Positions 1-12,689 of a stretch of DNA of 64,000 bases are shown one piece after another (the stretch's first letter is position 1; every line of letters begins with the position of its first letter). The stretch is from Sordaria brevicollis (Eukaryota; Ascomycota; Sordariomycetes; Sordariales; Sordariaceae). Below the pieces are notes generated by a model, which saw only the letters and a list, made by a program, of their open reading frames with translations, was not told the origin of the DNA and did not search any database. The DNA is taken from positions 2,852,001 to 2,916,000 of the forward strand of contig JAUTDP010000009.1 of assembly GCA_033439795.1 (NCBI GenBank), given 5' to 3'. Made by a program: the position numbers and the translations under genes.

Positions 1-2210
1 CTATATTAACGTTATATTGATTATTTATAAATATATTAAATATATTTAGGATTATTATATATTTGATCGATATATTAAAATAATTATTAATTTTCTTAAC
101 AATTTATTTAATATTTTTAAAAAACGTTATAATATTATTATTAAAGTTATCGAATGCGATAATAAGATTAGCGGGTCCTATATAGTATAAAAGTTATTAA
201 CGTTAAATAATATAATTATAGAGTTTTCGGCCTTTTATATTTAAATATAAAATAGTAGTACCGAACGTTCGGGGGGTATAATTAAAAAAAGGATTAGTAT
301 AATATAAAAGAGTATTTATTTTACTATGGATTTGTAATTAGATATTATAATTATAATTATTTATTTAGTAAATAAGTCCCTAAAATTTTTTTACGATTGG
401 TTTTCCCTATACGAACGTTTTTATATTTTTCTCGCTTAATAAAATAGTTATTTATTTCCGCGGCGTTTAAATATTTTTCATTTACGAGTTTATAGTTCTG
501 AGGTATACGTTATAATTCCCGCCGTTTAAAAAAAGGAATAACGCCGTTAGAAATTTAACCCTAAAGTATAAATCGGTTACCTTATTAGGTATATAGCGTT
601 ATTAATTTATTATATTTAAAATCCGATTATTAATATAATAGTTTATATACGCGATATATTCTTTAACGAAAATATTATATTTTTAAAGGAGGTTCTTATT
701 AAAGTTTAATCCTTAAAGATTTTTTTAGACGAATTTGTAGAGTTATTTTAAAATTATAATTAAGTACCCGCTATAAATTTATTAATGAAAGATTTTTTTT
801 TAAGTATTAAAAGGATATCGAAATTATTAAATTATTTCATTTTTTATTAGAATTAAAAGAGGAACTTCTATTTTTATAAGTATTTAATAAAATTCTTATT
901 CCTATAGAGTTCTTTAATATTATATCCTCTTTTAAAGATTTAATATTTATCGATTTTATTTTAAATAATATTAGTTATTTATTACCTTTAGAAATTTTTA
1001 GGAAAAATTGTATATTTATATCTTTCTTTATATTTTTCTATATAAATAAATATACCGAGGAGGAAATATATTATAGTTTTATTCTTTGGATAGTAATTTT
1101 TAATATTGGTCGTTTCTATTAATTTAAAGTAGTTTTTAATAGTAAATTATCTATTAAAGTAGAATTCGAAAAGTTATAACGTAATAATAAAATTATTATT
1201 AAAAAAAGTTTCGATAACTTTATTTCCGTAGGTAAAATAAATCGTATTTACCGGTTAAAATTATTATTTCCTTTTAACAATTATAAATTATTTAATATTT
1301 ATATTTTTAGTTAATTATTTAAATAAATTAAATAAATTTATTTCAATAATTATAAGAAAATAAGAATTTAAATTATTATTAACGTTAGAGAATTAAAAGT
1401 ACGTAGGAAATAGGTATTTAACTATATATAGGTATATATATATAAGTTTTTTAAGAACGGGAAATTTAATAAGGTTAAAATAAAATTCGTTATACGTAGC
1501 GATTAATAAATGAAACCCGTAGGTTAGGAAATATATATTTCTATTTTCGTTGGGCGCTCTTTTAAATTAATTTTTTTTATCGCCGTACCGTTTAACTTGG
1601 AATTTATTTAATAAAATGCGGTTAATACTTTCGTTAACGTAAATATAAATAAAGATATTTATATGCGTTTCCCTTTAGGTTACGAGATTTTGGGTAAATT
1701 TTTTAAAATTTTTAAAGCTTTTTACGGGCTATATTACTCCCTATTTTTTTATAATGAAATTCTATAATTATATTCGCCGTTTTAGGCTTTTAATTATTCT
1801 TTAAAGAATTATATATTTTAATTAATAAAAGTATTTTCATTTTTTATTATATCGATAATATTATATTTATATATTATTTAAGTAAAGAGGTTGAAGTTAA
1901 AGCCTATATAAATACCCTTAATTAATAATATTATATAATAGGGGGTAACGAATTTTAATGGTTTTTAGGTATTAAAATTATTCCTAATCGTATATAAAAT
2001 AAAATTTAGTTATTTTAATAATCGTATATCGAAAAGATTTATAAATTAGTAGGTTTCTAAATCCTAATAAATATTTTTATATTTAATATCGAATTCGTAC
2101 CTTTCGAGGGTAGAGTTTTAAATAATTTTGTATATCTCTATTAGGTTAAAATGGGGTTTATTTTCTACATTATAATTATTATTAAATTAAACGTTATTTT
2201 TATAATTAAT
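1..2210 (+). mobile_element. Copia-1 left part: RIP-degraded Ty1/Copia pol (integrase and RT)
   Basis: Left part of a Ty1/Copia retrotransposon whose 5' end lies outside the window. Reading + with TAA/TAG as former Q/W codons, an integrase core is visible near 150-400 (a D-N acid motif, then QNG/AERS-like residues and KK). RT follows at about 1600-2050: DIYMRFPLGYE, then YGL, then YIDN (decayed YVDD) near 1845, then WFLGIKII near 1960. The frame enters the start of RNase H at about 2100 and stops at the Gypsy A insertion. It continues in frame at 17,684. CA/TG dinucleotides are nearly absent and many CAA/CAG codons are now stops, so it is dead through RIP. Copia identity rests on RT-RNase H order after integrase and the FLGI motif. 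Confidence 0.88.
2206..2210. repeat. Target-site duplication (left) of Gypsy A
   Basis: TTAAT directly before the left LTR. The same five bases follow the right LTR at 17,684-17,688. A 5-bp duplication is the usual product of LTR integrases. Confidence 0.9.
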
Positions 2211-2414
2211 TATTACGATACCGATCTAGTAGAGGCTTGGAGAAGACGTATTATTGTACGAAGAGGAGAAGATCGAGAGAGAGTAGCGAAAACTCTGCTC
2301 CCGGACTATATATATAAGTAAGGTAGAAATATAATTATAGGTACGATTATACTCCGCTAGTAATTCGGTACTAAGACGCTTAGGGAGCGTTACCGATAAT
2401 TTGGTACTATAATA
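2211..2414 (-). repeat. Gypsy A LTR (3' LTR of the minus-strand element)
   Basis: 204 bp, co-linear without gaps with 17,480-17,683. The ends read TA...TA, fitting original TG...CA ends changed by C-to-T mutation. The outer half (left) keeps C/G where the other copy has T/A; the inner half shows the reverse. Confidence 0.92.
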
Positions 2415-2699
2415 GTATTCCCGGCTTTAAAACGCAATTGACCTTAATTATTAATAAAATTAATATATTAACACCCTTATAAGTTAATTAATAAATTACG
2501 GGTATAGCGTTAATAGGTGGCTTATATTATTATACGCGTTAAAATATATATAGTAAATTTAGCGATTATTTATTATAGCGGTTATAAATAATATTACATT
2601 AAGCCGAATCCGGATAATTAAAATAATATATAGGTTTATAGTTCTTCCCCTCTTATTTTAATTAAATTTTTAAATTTTTAGACTCTCTTTCTCTCCTTT

Positions 2700-3990
2700 T
2701 TTTCTTTTTTATAATTTTTATTAGCGTAATTTTAGCGTTCTTTAAATTCTTCGTACAATAAATATTCTTTTTTCGTTTGTAATAAGGTAAATTTTTTAAA
2801 AATTTTATATATTTCTTTAGTATTATTATATTTTTTCGCCGTTATTTCCGTAAAGATTTTAATACGGTTCTTATTAAAAGTATAAATTATATAATTTATT
2901 TGAAATTTATTATTAAAAATATTATTTTAAATAATAATATTTTTATAATATTTCGGTATTTTTACCCTTTGGGTAAGAAAAAGAAATATTGCGAATATAT
3001 TAATTATAAAAGAATTACGACGAAGTAAATTTAATTTTTTTTTTTTTTAATTAGCGTTTTATTAACGAAATAAACCCATTATTTTAATAATTAAGGACGG
3101 AATTAATATTATTACGTTAATTCGTTAGTTAATTAAATTTTAGGAACGCGACGTTAATAAAATTTTCGTTTAAAAGGAGGCGTTGCGTATATATATTACG
3201 GTCGTTATTAAAAATCTTTTAATATATTTCGATATTATTAAAACGGTTATTAAAGCCGAATTTAAGCTTTTAGGCCCTAAAAAAATTATTAAAGATATTA
3301 TAAATATATTATCGAAGGGTAAGCGAGTATATAGTATAATATGAATTATTTTATATTACGCCGCTATTAAAAAAATCGCCGATAAATATATTTAAATTTT
3401 AATATAATCGGTTTTTAAGCGTCTTATTATAAATATTCCTATATAAAAATATTAATATTAAAAAGAAATTTAATTAATATACTTTATTTATAGCGACCTT
3501 GGCTAATCGATTTAATTTTTTATTAAAAAGCGTTTTTATAACGTAGTCGAAATAAAAGTAATTCGTATATATAACGCTACTGAAAATGCTAATCCTAAGC
3601 GTTAAGAAGAGGAAATTGCGTAGGTTATAAATAGTTTCTTTATATAAATTTTCGTTTAAATAGCCGGTAAAACATCGAAATTTCGTTTTAAAGATAGTAG
3701 ATTTTAATAAAGGATAATTAGTAAAGATATAATACTTCGATAGGAAAATAATGATAAAAATATAATTCTATTATTATATTCCGTTATAAAAAGATATTAG
3801 AAGAAATAAAATTTAAAGTTTGAGTAATATAATTATATAATTTATAAATTAAAATTATAGGAAGAAATTATAGAAATATATTATAATATATACGTAGGAG
3901 ATTATAAGGACGTATTATAATTTATATATAGGAGATAAATTAGGTTTAAGCGAATTATTAATTATATTATATCTTTTTAGGGCTTCGTTT
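2700..3990 (+). other. Unidentified + strand reading frame between Gypsy A pol and its 3' LTR
   Basis: On the strand opposite pol, the frame whose codons begin at positions divisible by three runs from about 3,063 to 3,990 with almost all stops being TAA or TAG, as expected for mutated Q/W codons; I noted one TGA. It reads as a mixed-composition protein rich in K, Q and T after back-interpretation, including stretches such as KAEFKLLGPKKIIKDI and NPKRQEEEIAQVINSFF. Upstream limits are not clear. I do not recognise it. A late stretch has H-x6-H-like spacing (now Y) reminiscent of an integrase zinc finger, but the real Gypsy A integrase is elsewhere on the minus strand. It could be an antisense accessory ORF, a captured gene, or chance openness. 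Confidence 0.35.
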
Positions 3991-4179
3991 AATTTTTATT
4001 AACGTTAATATATACGGGTATTTAATATAGAAATTTTGGATATTATTTACATTAGTTTAGAAATTTTTTACGGGGTGTTAATTTAACGGGTAGGGTTAGG
4101 GCTATTTAATTTTATAAAGTAATTTACCCTTTAAGAATTATATAGAATTAAGAATATATTTAAAATATCATTCTTCTTT

Positions 4180-5500
4180 ATTAAATAATACTTTAAAAAC
4201 GATAGCGCCTTTTATTTATTAATTAAAAATTTTATTAAAGGTTTTTTAATTGGGTAAACCTTTTTAATAAAATTAGACGAAGGAAGTATAAAAAATAAGG
4301 AAGATATTATATATTATATTCATAATAAAGGCGATTATTTAATAATATATTTTTTTAACGACGAATGGGCTTATTTATTTATTAATTAATTTAAAGGACG
4401 GGCGGTTTTAATTTTAATATTTAATATTAATTTAAATTTTATCCCTTATTATATATTTAAAGGCGTCCGATTTACGAACGTTAACGTAACGTTTTTATTT
4501 TTTTAAGCCTCTTTTATAAATAGGCGGGCCTTAATAGTAATATAATTTATACGTTTTTTAATTACTTAAATATCGAATAATTCTTAATATTATATTAATA
4601 ATATAGGGGTATTATAATATTAAAAGGGTTTAGTATTTATTTTTGGGTATTAGCCGTAATTAGTAAAAAATAGGGAGAAATTTATAATTTTTAAAATATA
4701 ATTATTCGTTACGAATTTAATAAAGGGTAATTAAATAAATTAATCGTTTTAATAATAGGAATAGAAAGTATATAAATATTATTTGATATAAGTATTTACG
4801 ATTTTTATTTAATTATTAATTTTTAAATAAATAAATAAAGAGAATTTTTATTAAATGCCGAAGAATCGATAAAATTCCCGTTAAAAAGTAGCGACGAATT
4901 AAGAATTACGGTCGGAAATAATAGAATTAAGGGTATTATATAAATAATAAATTTCGTAGAGGAAGGTATTAGTAATTCCTTTAATAATTAAATTATAAAT
5001 AAGGACGTAATATTATATTTTTATTAAGCGGTCGATAATTATTATAATATAAATATATATCTTCCCGCTATTTTTAATTTTAAAAAAGGGGCCGATAAAC
5101 TTTATTAAAAAATTGGATTATTAGCGAAATAGGATTAGTATAGGTTCGATTAGGTTTAGGGGCGTAAATTTAGAATTTTTAACCTAAATATAGAAATAAT
5201 AACTTTAGACGAAGGTAATTACGTCTTTAAATAAATTAAACTAAATATAAACCCGTTAAATAAAATTATAGGTTTTAAAACGGTTTAGGTAATTATTAAA
5301 TATTAAGCTATAAATATATTAGAGAATTTAGAGGCGAATTTCGTCGTAAGGGGGGATAAAGACTTATTTATTAATTAAAATCCGGTTATAAAGGATTTTA
5401 TAATCCGTTATAATAGTTTTTACGAATTTTTTAATACGTTTAAAGAATTTTTTATAATTAAAATTTTAATGTAAAAAATAATTATAAAGGAATTGGGTAA
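4180..5500 (-). pseudogene. Gypsy A integrase and pol C-terminus (relic)
   Basis: Minus-strand integrase core: an IIIIIDRLIKI segment (for VVVDRLTK) near 5,050, then SDRNSQF at 4,888-4,915 followed by a FYRFFGI segment, then a decayed QTERVNQ region. The C-terminal region continues with an N-rich stretch and ends near 4,250-4,300 with an IFLIFYTSF segment that corresponds to the VHPVFHVSL motif found at the end of many Gypsy pol proteins. It follows RNase H in the same orientation. No uninterrupted frame remains. Confidence 0.8.
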
Positions 5501-5619
5501 AGCGAAATAAATAGCGTCGATATAATCGTCGATTAATAATTCGGTATTGAAGATTAAGAATTTTATAGGTTATTCGTTATTATTACTATTATTATTATCA
5601 AAATTTAATTTTTCGATTT

Positions 5620-6130
5620 AATTCTTTTTCGGTAATAAAATATATATATAATTCGTTACCCAATTGTCGCCGAAATTATATTTATTCGTTAAAATATTTT
5701 TAGGTAATTAGGAGAGGGTATTAAGGATAGTAATATAAGTACCCGGGCGGTATATAATTTTAAAGTAAAAATCGTTAAGAAATTTGGATTATTAAATTTA
5801 TTATTAATTAAAGAATTTCGTCGTCGTAAAATATTACAGGCTTTTATAATTAATAATAATTTTAATAGCGTTTTTAATTCTTTAGAATTCGGGGCGCTAT
5901 TTTTTAAAGGCTTTAATAATAGCGAAGAATTCCTTATTATAAATTTTATAATTATATTCGGCCGGGGAATATTTAAACGAAAAGAAGGCAATAGGGTAGT
6001 ATTTCCTTTTTTTATTAATTTAGGAGAAAATACCGCCGGATACTTAATTTAAAGCGTTAATTTCGATAATAATTTAACGTTTAAAGTAATAATATATAAA
6101 AATAAAAGCCGAAATAAAAACGTTTTTTAA
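5620..6130 (-). pseudogene. Gypsy A RNase H (relic)
   Basis: Minus-strand translation gives a run corresponding to [26 protein letters not shown], read here as AFFSFKYSPAEYNYKIYN then KEFFAIIKAFKK, followed by a decayed TDHKNL segment and an IIYRPGTY segment. This is the standard RNase H module downstream of Gypsy RT. Catalytic residues are partly replaced by RIP-type changes. The 100-codon open frame that overlaps on the minus strand (5,689-5,991) is a shifted frame and not a gene. Confidence 0.8.
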
Positions 6131-6189
6131 GCGTTTAAATATTATAATTATAATTTTAAATATAAAATTAATTTATTTATTATAGGATA

Positions 6190-7010
6190 TAAAAATTATA
6201 AGGGGTTGGGCGATTTTAGAAAAGCTTTTAATAAACTTATAATAAAAGTTCGCGAAGTTAATAAAATATTAGAAGTCCTTTAAGGTTTTTAGGACGCCTT
6301 AGCCGACGATAGCGTTAACTTTTTTAAAATTTATACGTAAATTATCGCGGGAAATAATAAACCCTAGGTATTTTGTTTTATATTTATAAAATTCGTATTT
6401 CTAAATATTAATAATTAAATTTACTTTTATAAACTTTTTTATAATGTTTTTAAAATAACGTTTATATTCCGCTTTAATTCCGTTATAAATAAATATATTA
6501 TCGAAGTAGGCCGTAGCGTATTTATTTAAGATATTAAATAAAACGTAATTAATATAATATTAAAATAATACCGGCGTGCTTATTATACCGAAATTTATAA
6601 TAAAATATTCGAAGAGATTAAATTTAATAATAAATGTAATCTTCTATTTATTACCTTCGGTAATATATTAACGGTTGAAAATTATAATAATATCGAATTT
6701 ACTAAATTATTTAATTTTATAGAAAAAATTAATTATTTTACGGATAAAAGGAATAAAATATTTATTTTTTATTATAATATTATTTAATTTACGGTAATTG
6801 ACGTAAATTTATATACTATTTTTTAATTTTCCGATTAGGAATATAAGGGTAATTACGGGAAATAAATTTAAACGGATAAAATTAAAAATTAAATAATTAT
6901 TTAGGTATTTATATACGATATAAAGTTTTTTTTATAATATAGGGCGTAAATAATAATACGGAGGGGTTTAACCGGGGATAAAATCGATTTTATAATCGAA
7001 AGGGCGGTAA
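6190..7010 (-). pseudogene. Gypsy A reverse transcriptase (relic)
   Basis: Minus strand, N to C: DYKIDFIPG then TPPYYYLRP (6,950-6,990; the entry motif of Gypsy RT), then AYFDNIFIY at about 6,488-6,515 where the catalytic DD has become DN, then KYLGFIISRDNLRINFKKVNAI near 6,310-6,385, and a NFANFY segment near 6,240. These match Ty3/Gypsy RT in order and spacing. Confidence 0.88.
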
Positions 7011-8254
7011 AATAGTATTATTTTTATAATTTCGGGGTCGAAGGCTTTTTAAAAGCGGTAAAAATACTTTAATAAAATTTCGATAATTTTTATATAAATA
7101 AACGCCGGCTTTCTATTAAAATATTTTTAGATATTTTCCGCCGAAATAGCCTGGAATTATAATTATTCCGTTATTTAATCTTAATAATTAATTAAAGATT
7201 AGTAAAGGGGGATAAATATAAATTAGCCGGTAAATATTACGCGAAGTATAATATTATTAAAATTATTAAAAGTTTAATTAAAATTTTTGGGGTTAGGGTT
7301 AAAGAGTAGGATTATAGCCGTCGGTAAATTATTATTGGTATTAAAAAAAGGCGTTATAATTTCGGTAAAGTAGTAAAATTAATTAGGAATATATTTAAAG
7401 ATTTCTATACCGGGTTCTTCGTACGTTAAAATAAAATTGAAGGTAAATAATAAATAAATAATCGCGTTTTACGGTTAATTGCGGTTATTTAAGCGAAAGT
7501 AAGCCTTTAAAATATAATAGGGGGAAGTAAAACGGCGGTGAAATTTTCGTAATTTAATAGAGGGCCGGGTTAAGTTTCGGAATATAAATTTAATTTTTAA
7601 TAATATTTAAAGGGTTATAGCTAATAAGGGAAGGTTTAATACGTTTTTAACGGAGGGCGAAGGAAATAAAAGTATTTCTTTAATAATAAAATTAGGGAAA
7701 TTTATAATACTTTATAATTAATTTATAATAAGGTTATATTTTTTTAATTAAAGGAAATTAAAAATAATATTAAAGTTATTAAAAGATTAAATGAAAAAAA
7801 TAGAGCGATTTATAAAAAAATTAATAAGATAAAATATAATATAAATATAAGAGATAAAATTATTTTCGCGATTATCGGTTAAGCGGAAGGTACGAGAGTA
7901 GTAAAGAAATATTAAAGGGAGAATACAATATTATATAAAAGAAAAAATAATAAAGCTTATTAGCGAATACCCGGAATCGATTATTATAAAATATAACGTT
8001 TTAAAGGCGTTATTAAAGCGAATAAAATTTAAAAAAGAGAAATTAATATTTAATCCTATAGAATATAAATATAGGTCTTTTAATTCCTCTATATTACGAC
8101 TTTAGCGGCGATTTTTATTAGAAATTAAATTTTTTCTATTTTAAATATTAAAGTCGAAGCTAGGGTATTTTAAACGGGAATAAGGGTTTAAGCCTTATGA
8201 TTTACTTTAATTATATAAATTATAATATAATAGCCGGCTCTATTATAATATATA

Positions 8255-8259
8255 TATAG
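8255..8259. repeat. Target-site duplication (left) of Gypsy B
   Basis: TATAG immediately before the left LTR, repeated at 15,933-15,937 after the right LTR. Confidence 0.9.
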
Positions 8260-8505
8260 TGTAAGGGGGACAGTAGAGTATGGTATAGATACTGGGCCTA
8301 ATGAATTGATAAGGTTCTACGAAGAGAAAAGGGGGAAAAGCCGCACCGCAAAGCGGGGTCGCAAATTCTATCCTTTTAAAGGGGGCTATAAGCACGTAAG
8401 TAACTCTATAGAGGCAATACGTATCGCCCGAATTATAGGGATAATTATAAGGAATTAATTAAATTATAAAGCTTAATATAACCCTTAGGCGGTAGCTTTA
8501 TAATA
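8260..8505 (-). repeat. Gypsy B LTR (3' LTR of the minus-strand element)
   Basis: 246 bp, gap-free match to 15,687-15,932. It begins TGTAAGGGGGACAG and ends in a mutated ACA. Its outer half (8,260 to about 8,400) retains GC and CA/TG; the inner half is heavily C-to-T/G-to-A converted relative to the partner. Confidence 0.93.
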
Positions 8506-9359
8506 TTAACCCCCTCTTTTCCTTCTAATTACTATAATAACAGTCGCTATTTAATTATTATTTATAAGTACTTTCTAAAATTTAATCTTTCTAATCTAAT
8601 TATACGCCCGTATCTTCGTCCTAATTTAGTATAATTAATCGCTTAGCGCGTAATTAACCAACCTATACGCTAATTAATTATTTATAAACCCTCTTTTCGT
8701 CGCGAACCTATCCCTTCTATAAAACTTTTTATTTCCTTTCTTCTCTCTTCCTTTCTTTTTTTTCTTTTTTCCTCTTTTTAACGTAAAATTAAATCCTTTT
8801 AGTAAACTTTCCTCTATTATATCCCTAACCTTAATAAATTTTTATTAATTATATATTTAAATTCCTTCGCTATAGATTTTTCTAAATTTACCCCCGAATA
8901 ATTAAAAATAATATATACTTTTAATATATTCGTTACCCCGTAATAATAATTTTAATACTATTATTAATTTATACCGCCGTAATTTTCCTTATTTATTTTT
9001 TAATAATAATAATAATATATTATTCCCTAATATTATTAAACTGTATTTAAAATTCCTTTTACCCCGGCTCCGGCCGTATTTTTAATTCCCGCGGCGGTTC
9101 TACCTCTTTTCCCCTTCGGGTCGGCTTTAATTATTTATTTTTACCCTTATTCCGTTAATTAATACGCTAATAATCTTTTCTTCGCGGCTTTACCGCTTTA
9201 AATTTTAATCCCGGTTATAACCCTAAACCTAATTTAAATTTTTATTAATATTTTTATTAATTTAAAAGAAAATAAGGAGGGGTTTAATTTTAACGACCTT
9301 AACCCTTCTATACGTAAAAAGGGTAAGAAAATTAATATAATAACGGCTTTATATAATAT

Positions 9360-10600
9360 CCTACCTTCGCTTTATAATAAAATAAAGTAAATAAAAAGTA
9401 AAATTATAATAGCCCTCGTTAAATATAAACCTAATAAAAATTAATATTAAATTTACTTCTTTTACGGTTATTATTATTAAAATACCGACTTCAAAGGTAA
9501 TAAAAAATATACTATTTACGTAACCGAATTGGGTAAAACCTATTAACCTATTTCTATTATAATTTAAATTATTTATATTATTTAATAAACGGTTAAATAT
9601 TTAAATTCTATTAATATTAAGGAAATTATTTAAATTTATAATTTAATAATTTCAGTAAATAAATTTATAAAATATATTCTTAAATTTATAATTTTTAATT
9701 ACCTTTTTACTAATTCTCTCGAATTTTTCTTTTCCAGTTTACTTATTTTTACGGCCGCTTTTATTCCTATTACCCTATTTATTATAACCCCCGCTCTAAC
9801 CCTTATTATCATTATAATTATTATTTTTATTATTAAAGTAAATATTTTCTATTAAGAATTAACTTCTTTATAAATCTAAATTTTTATTAAAAAGGTTGCC
9901 GAATTATAATAATAATAAATCGTTATTAATATTAATAAATCGTTAGGAGGTTTTTTTATCCACTTCCCTCCTATTACAGCCGCCCGCCCCCTTTTTATTA
10001 AAAAAAAAAAAGAAATTCCCTAACTTCTAATTAAGAAATAGAAATTTACAACCCCTTCCCACCCTTATACTTATAATATATACTCCCGCACTAAAATTAC
10101 TACCGCCGAATTTACCGAAGCCGAATCCGTAGAAGCTATTACCTCCCCTTTTCCCACTCCCGGCGTTTTACTTTCGATTTTTTCTTTTAATTATAATCTT
10201 TTTAATACCCCGGCCTCCGCTCCTATCTTTACGCACTCAATTTTTAACTTTATAGCCCCTTTAATTATTAAAAATAAAATAAATTTAATAGGAGGAGAAA
10301 AAGAGGGTATAAATAAAGAAATAAATAATATAATAATTTAAATTTCTTTTTTTTTTTATTATTTTTTTTTTTATATAATTAGGAACCTTTTTTTTTATAA
10401 TAGGTTAACCCTTACCGTCCTCCTTTTTAAGATAAATTCTTTAATTTTTAATTATATTAATATTATTTCGCTCCCGAACGAATTTATTTCCCGCTTTATT
10501 ATTTCTTTAAGGGTCCTATATTTATATTTATAAATTTATATTACTTTTCGAATTTATTTAATATTATAATCTTTAAAAAATTTCTTAAAGGCTCTTATAT
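9360..10600 (+). other. Unidentified + strand frame at the 3' end of Gypsy B
   Basis: Opposite to pol, a frame from about 9,440 to 10,600 is interrupted nearly only by TAA (former CAA if RIP is reversed). It includes KYTIYVTELGKTY, a very isoleucine/threonine-rich middle, and a better preserved stretch near 10,085-10,170 with TAEFTEAESVEAITSPFPTPG-like content. The local CA/TG content there is higher than in the surroundings. I do not recognise a family. Gypsy A has a similarly placed unexplained stretch, though I saw no clear sequence match between the two. Confidence 0.3.
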
Positions 10601-11299
10601 AATATTTTTAAAACCCTTCTATTTTATAAGAACGTTTCTTATAATTATATTATTAAAATTTATAAAATTATTTACACAAAGGATCTTTTCTATTTCCTAT
10701 TCCTTTTTTCTTTCTACGATTATTATTAAAGGTTATAAGTCGGATATAATTTATCCCGGGAAAAGATCTTTTACAGTTCTATATAATAAATTTACATAAA
10801 AGATATTATAAACGCCCGTAAAGAACCCTTTAAATTTTATTATATAAAGAAAGAATATTTTAAATATAATATACTTTACGTAAATTATATCGAACTTTTT
10901 CTTTAAGCGTTTAGAATTAAAATTTTTAAAATTAAACTAAATTTTATTTCCGATTTAGAATTTTTTAATAAAATATTTCGATTAATTAGCGAACCTCTTT
11001 TACTATTATACGGCGGTAATTATAATAGTTTAGTATAAATCCGAAATTTACTATAATTTTTCGACGAATTCGTAAGCCTTCTTTTTTAAAATAAATATTA
11101 TAAGTAAGGGTATAAAATCTTCTACTATAAAAATTATAAGGCCAATTTCGTAATTATAAGAAATAAAGAATAGATTTATACCGATCGAAATATTAATTCT
11201 ACTATTAATAACGAATTATATTATAGGGGTTCAATAATCCTAATCGTTTTATAAATAATTAGTATATATTTTAAAAAAGGTATAAACTTTTTAATTTAT

Positions 11300-11600
11300 T
11301 CTCTTTAAGCCCCCGTTTATTTACGGGTAATAAATAATATTAAGGAGTTATTCTATACCTATTAATTTATAAAAACGTTTTTAAAATTTATTTATCTAAT
11401 TAATACCTTTATTATTAATAATAATATATAATTAATTATAATAATGGATAAAGTAAAAGAGGAATTATTCTATATATAAATTTACATTTATAAAGGGTAT
11501 AGGCTCTAAAATTATTCCTTTTATTAATCGGTCCTTATAAATTAATAAATAAATATTACCCTTAGAATTTAGGAAATTAATAATAAAATTTAATTATAAA
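11300..11600 (-). pseudogene. Gypsy B integrase core (relic)
   Basis: Minus-strand segment reading YKDRLIKGIILEPIPFI, matching the integrase core segment DRLTKGVILEP..., followed downstream by a FWKRFYKLIGIE-like stretch (DRGSQFVSxFWxxLCxLLGI). It follows RT and RNase H in the expected order. Broken by RIP-type stops. Confidence 0.75.
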
Positions 11601-12689
11601 TTTCGGTATTAACGTTCTAAAGGTAATAAGGATTAAAGGAACTTTTATTTTATATTTTTTTAAACTTTTATCGAACCGTATACGTAATAATTACGTAGAA
11701 ACCGTCGAACCTAAAGGCTTAATAAAGATTAATAATATTTTTTTATAAATATATAAATTATTCCTTCCCTTCCCGGATAATTAAAAATAGGAATTTCGTA
11801 TATATATTAAATTAAAGCAATACGTAGGGTATTAAATTAATATTCCTTTTCCATTATTATTAAAGCTATTATTTCTATAGCCGTAGAGGCTCCTAAAATT
11901 TAGAATTTTCCTTTATATTTTAATCGTCCTAAATTATTTATAATATAATCGGCGATTTATACTTTAAATTATAAAAATAATTTAAAGGTACGGGTATTTT
12001 TAATAATAATTTATAATATAATTTAATATATAGAATCTTTCTAAACCGTTTAATCCTATAATTACTATAAATCCGGATTTTTAAAAATTTATACTCTTCC
12101 TACCGGTTTTAGCGCTATAGAAAAAACGGAGATTTATACGTATTTTTTAAATATAGACTCCGGGATAAATTATATATTTTTAATTTTTAGATTTTCCCTT
12201 ATAAATTTATTTTAATTTCGGCGAAATAAGGCATTTAGGATTATAATATCTTTACTTAATTTATAAACGATATTAAAATTAAAACGTAAAAAGTATTTTA
12301 CTTAACGGGCTTATTTTTTAAATAACCGCTATTTTTTTATAAAATATTTTAAATTCTTATAATCTATTAAAATAGTAAATTCCTTACAATTTCAAAATTC
12401 TATAAATTATTCCTCTAAGTAGGAAATAATCGCTAATATCTCTTTATTATAAATTAAGTAATTTTATTCTATTAATACTAATTTTTAGGAATAAAAGCTA
12501 ATAACTTTATATATACTATTTTCCTAATCTTATATAATTACTCCTCCGAAGGCGTAGCCGTTATAATTTATTTCTAAATAAATAACCTTCTTAAAATTAA
12601 ATTCTATAAATATAAAGGTTCTCGTAAATAAGGTTTTTAATAATTAGAATACAAATTCGTATTCTTTAATTTATTCGAAAACTATTCCC

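Noticed and set aside
3800..3960. Possible second integrase zinc finger on + in Gypsy A
   Set aside because: Only the H-x6-H-like spacing fits and the residues are now Tyr; the true integrase of the element is found on the minus strand at 4.2-5.5 kb.
5689..5991. A 100-codon minus-strand open frame in Gypsy A
   Set aside because: It is a shifted frame over the RNase H relic, whose real frame shows the KYSPAEYNYKIYN motif.
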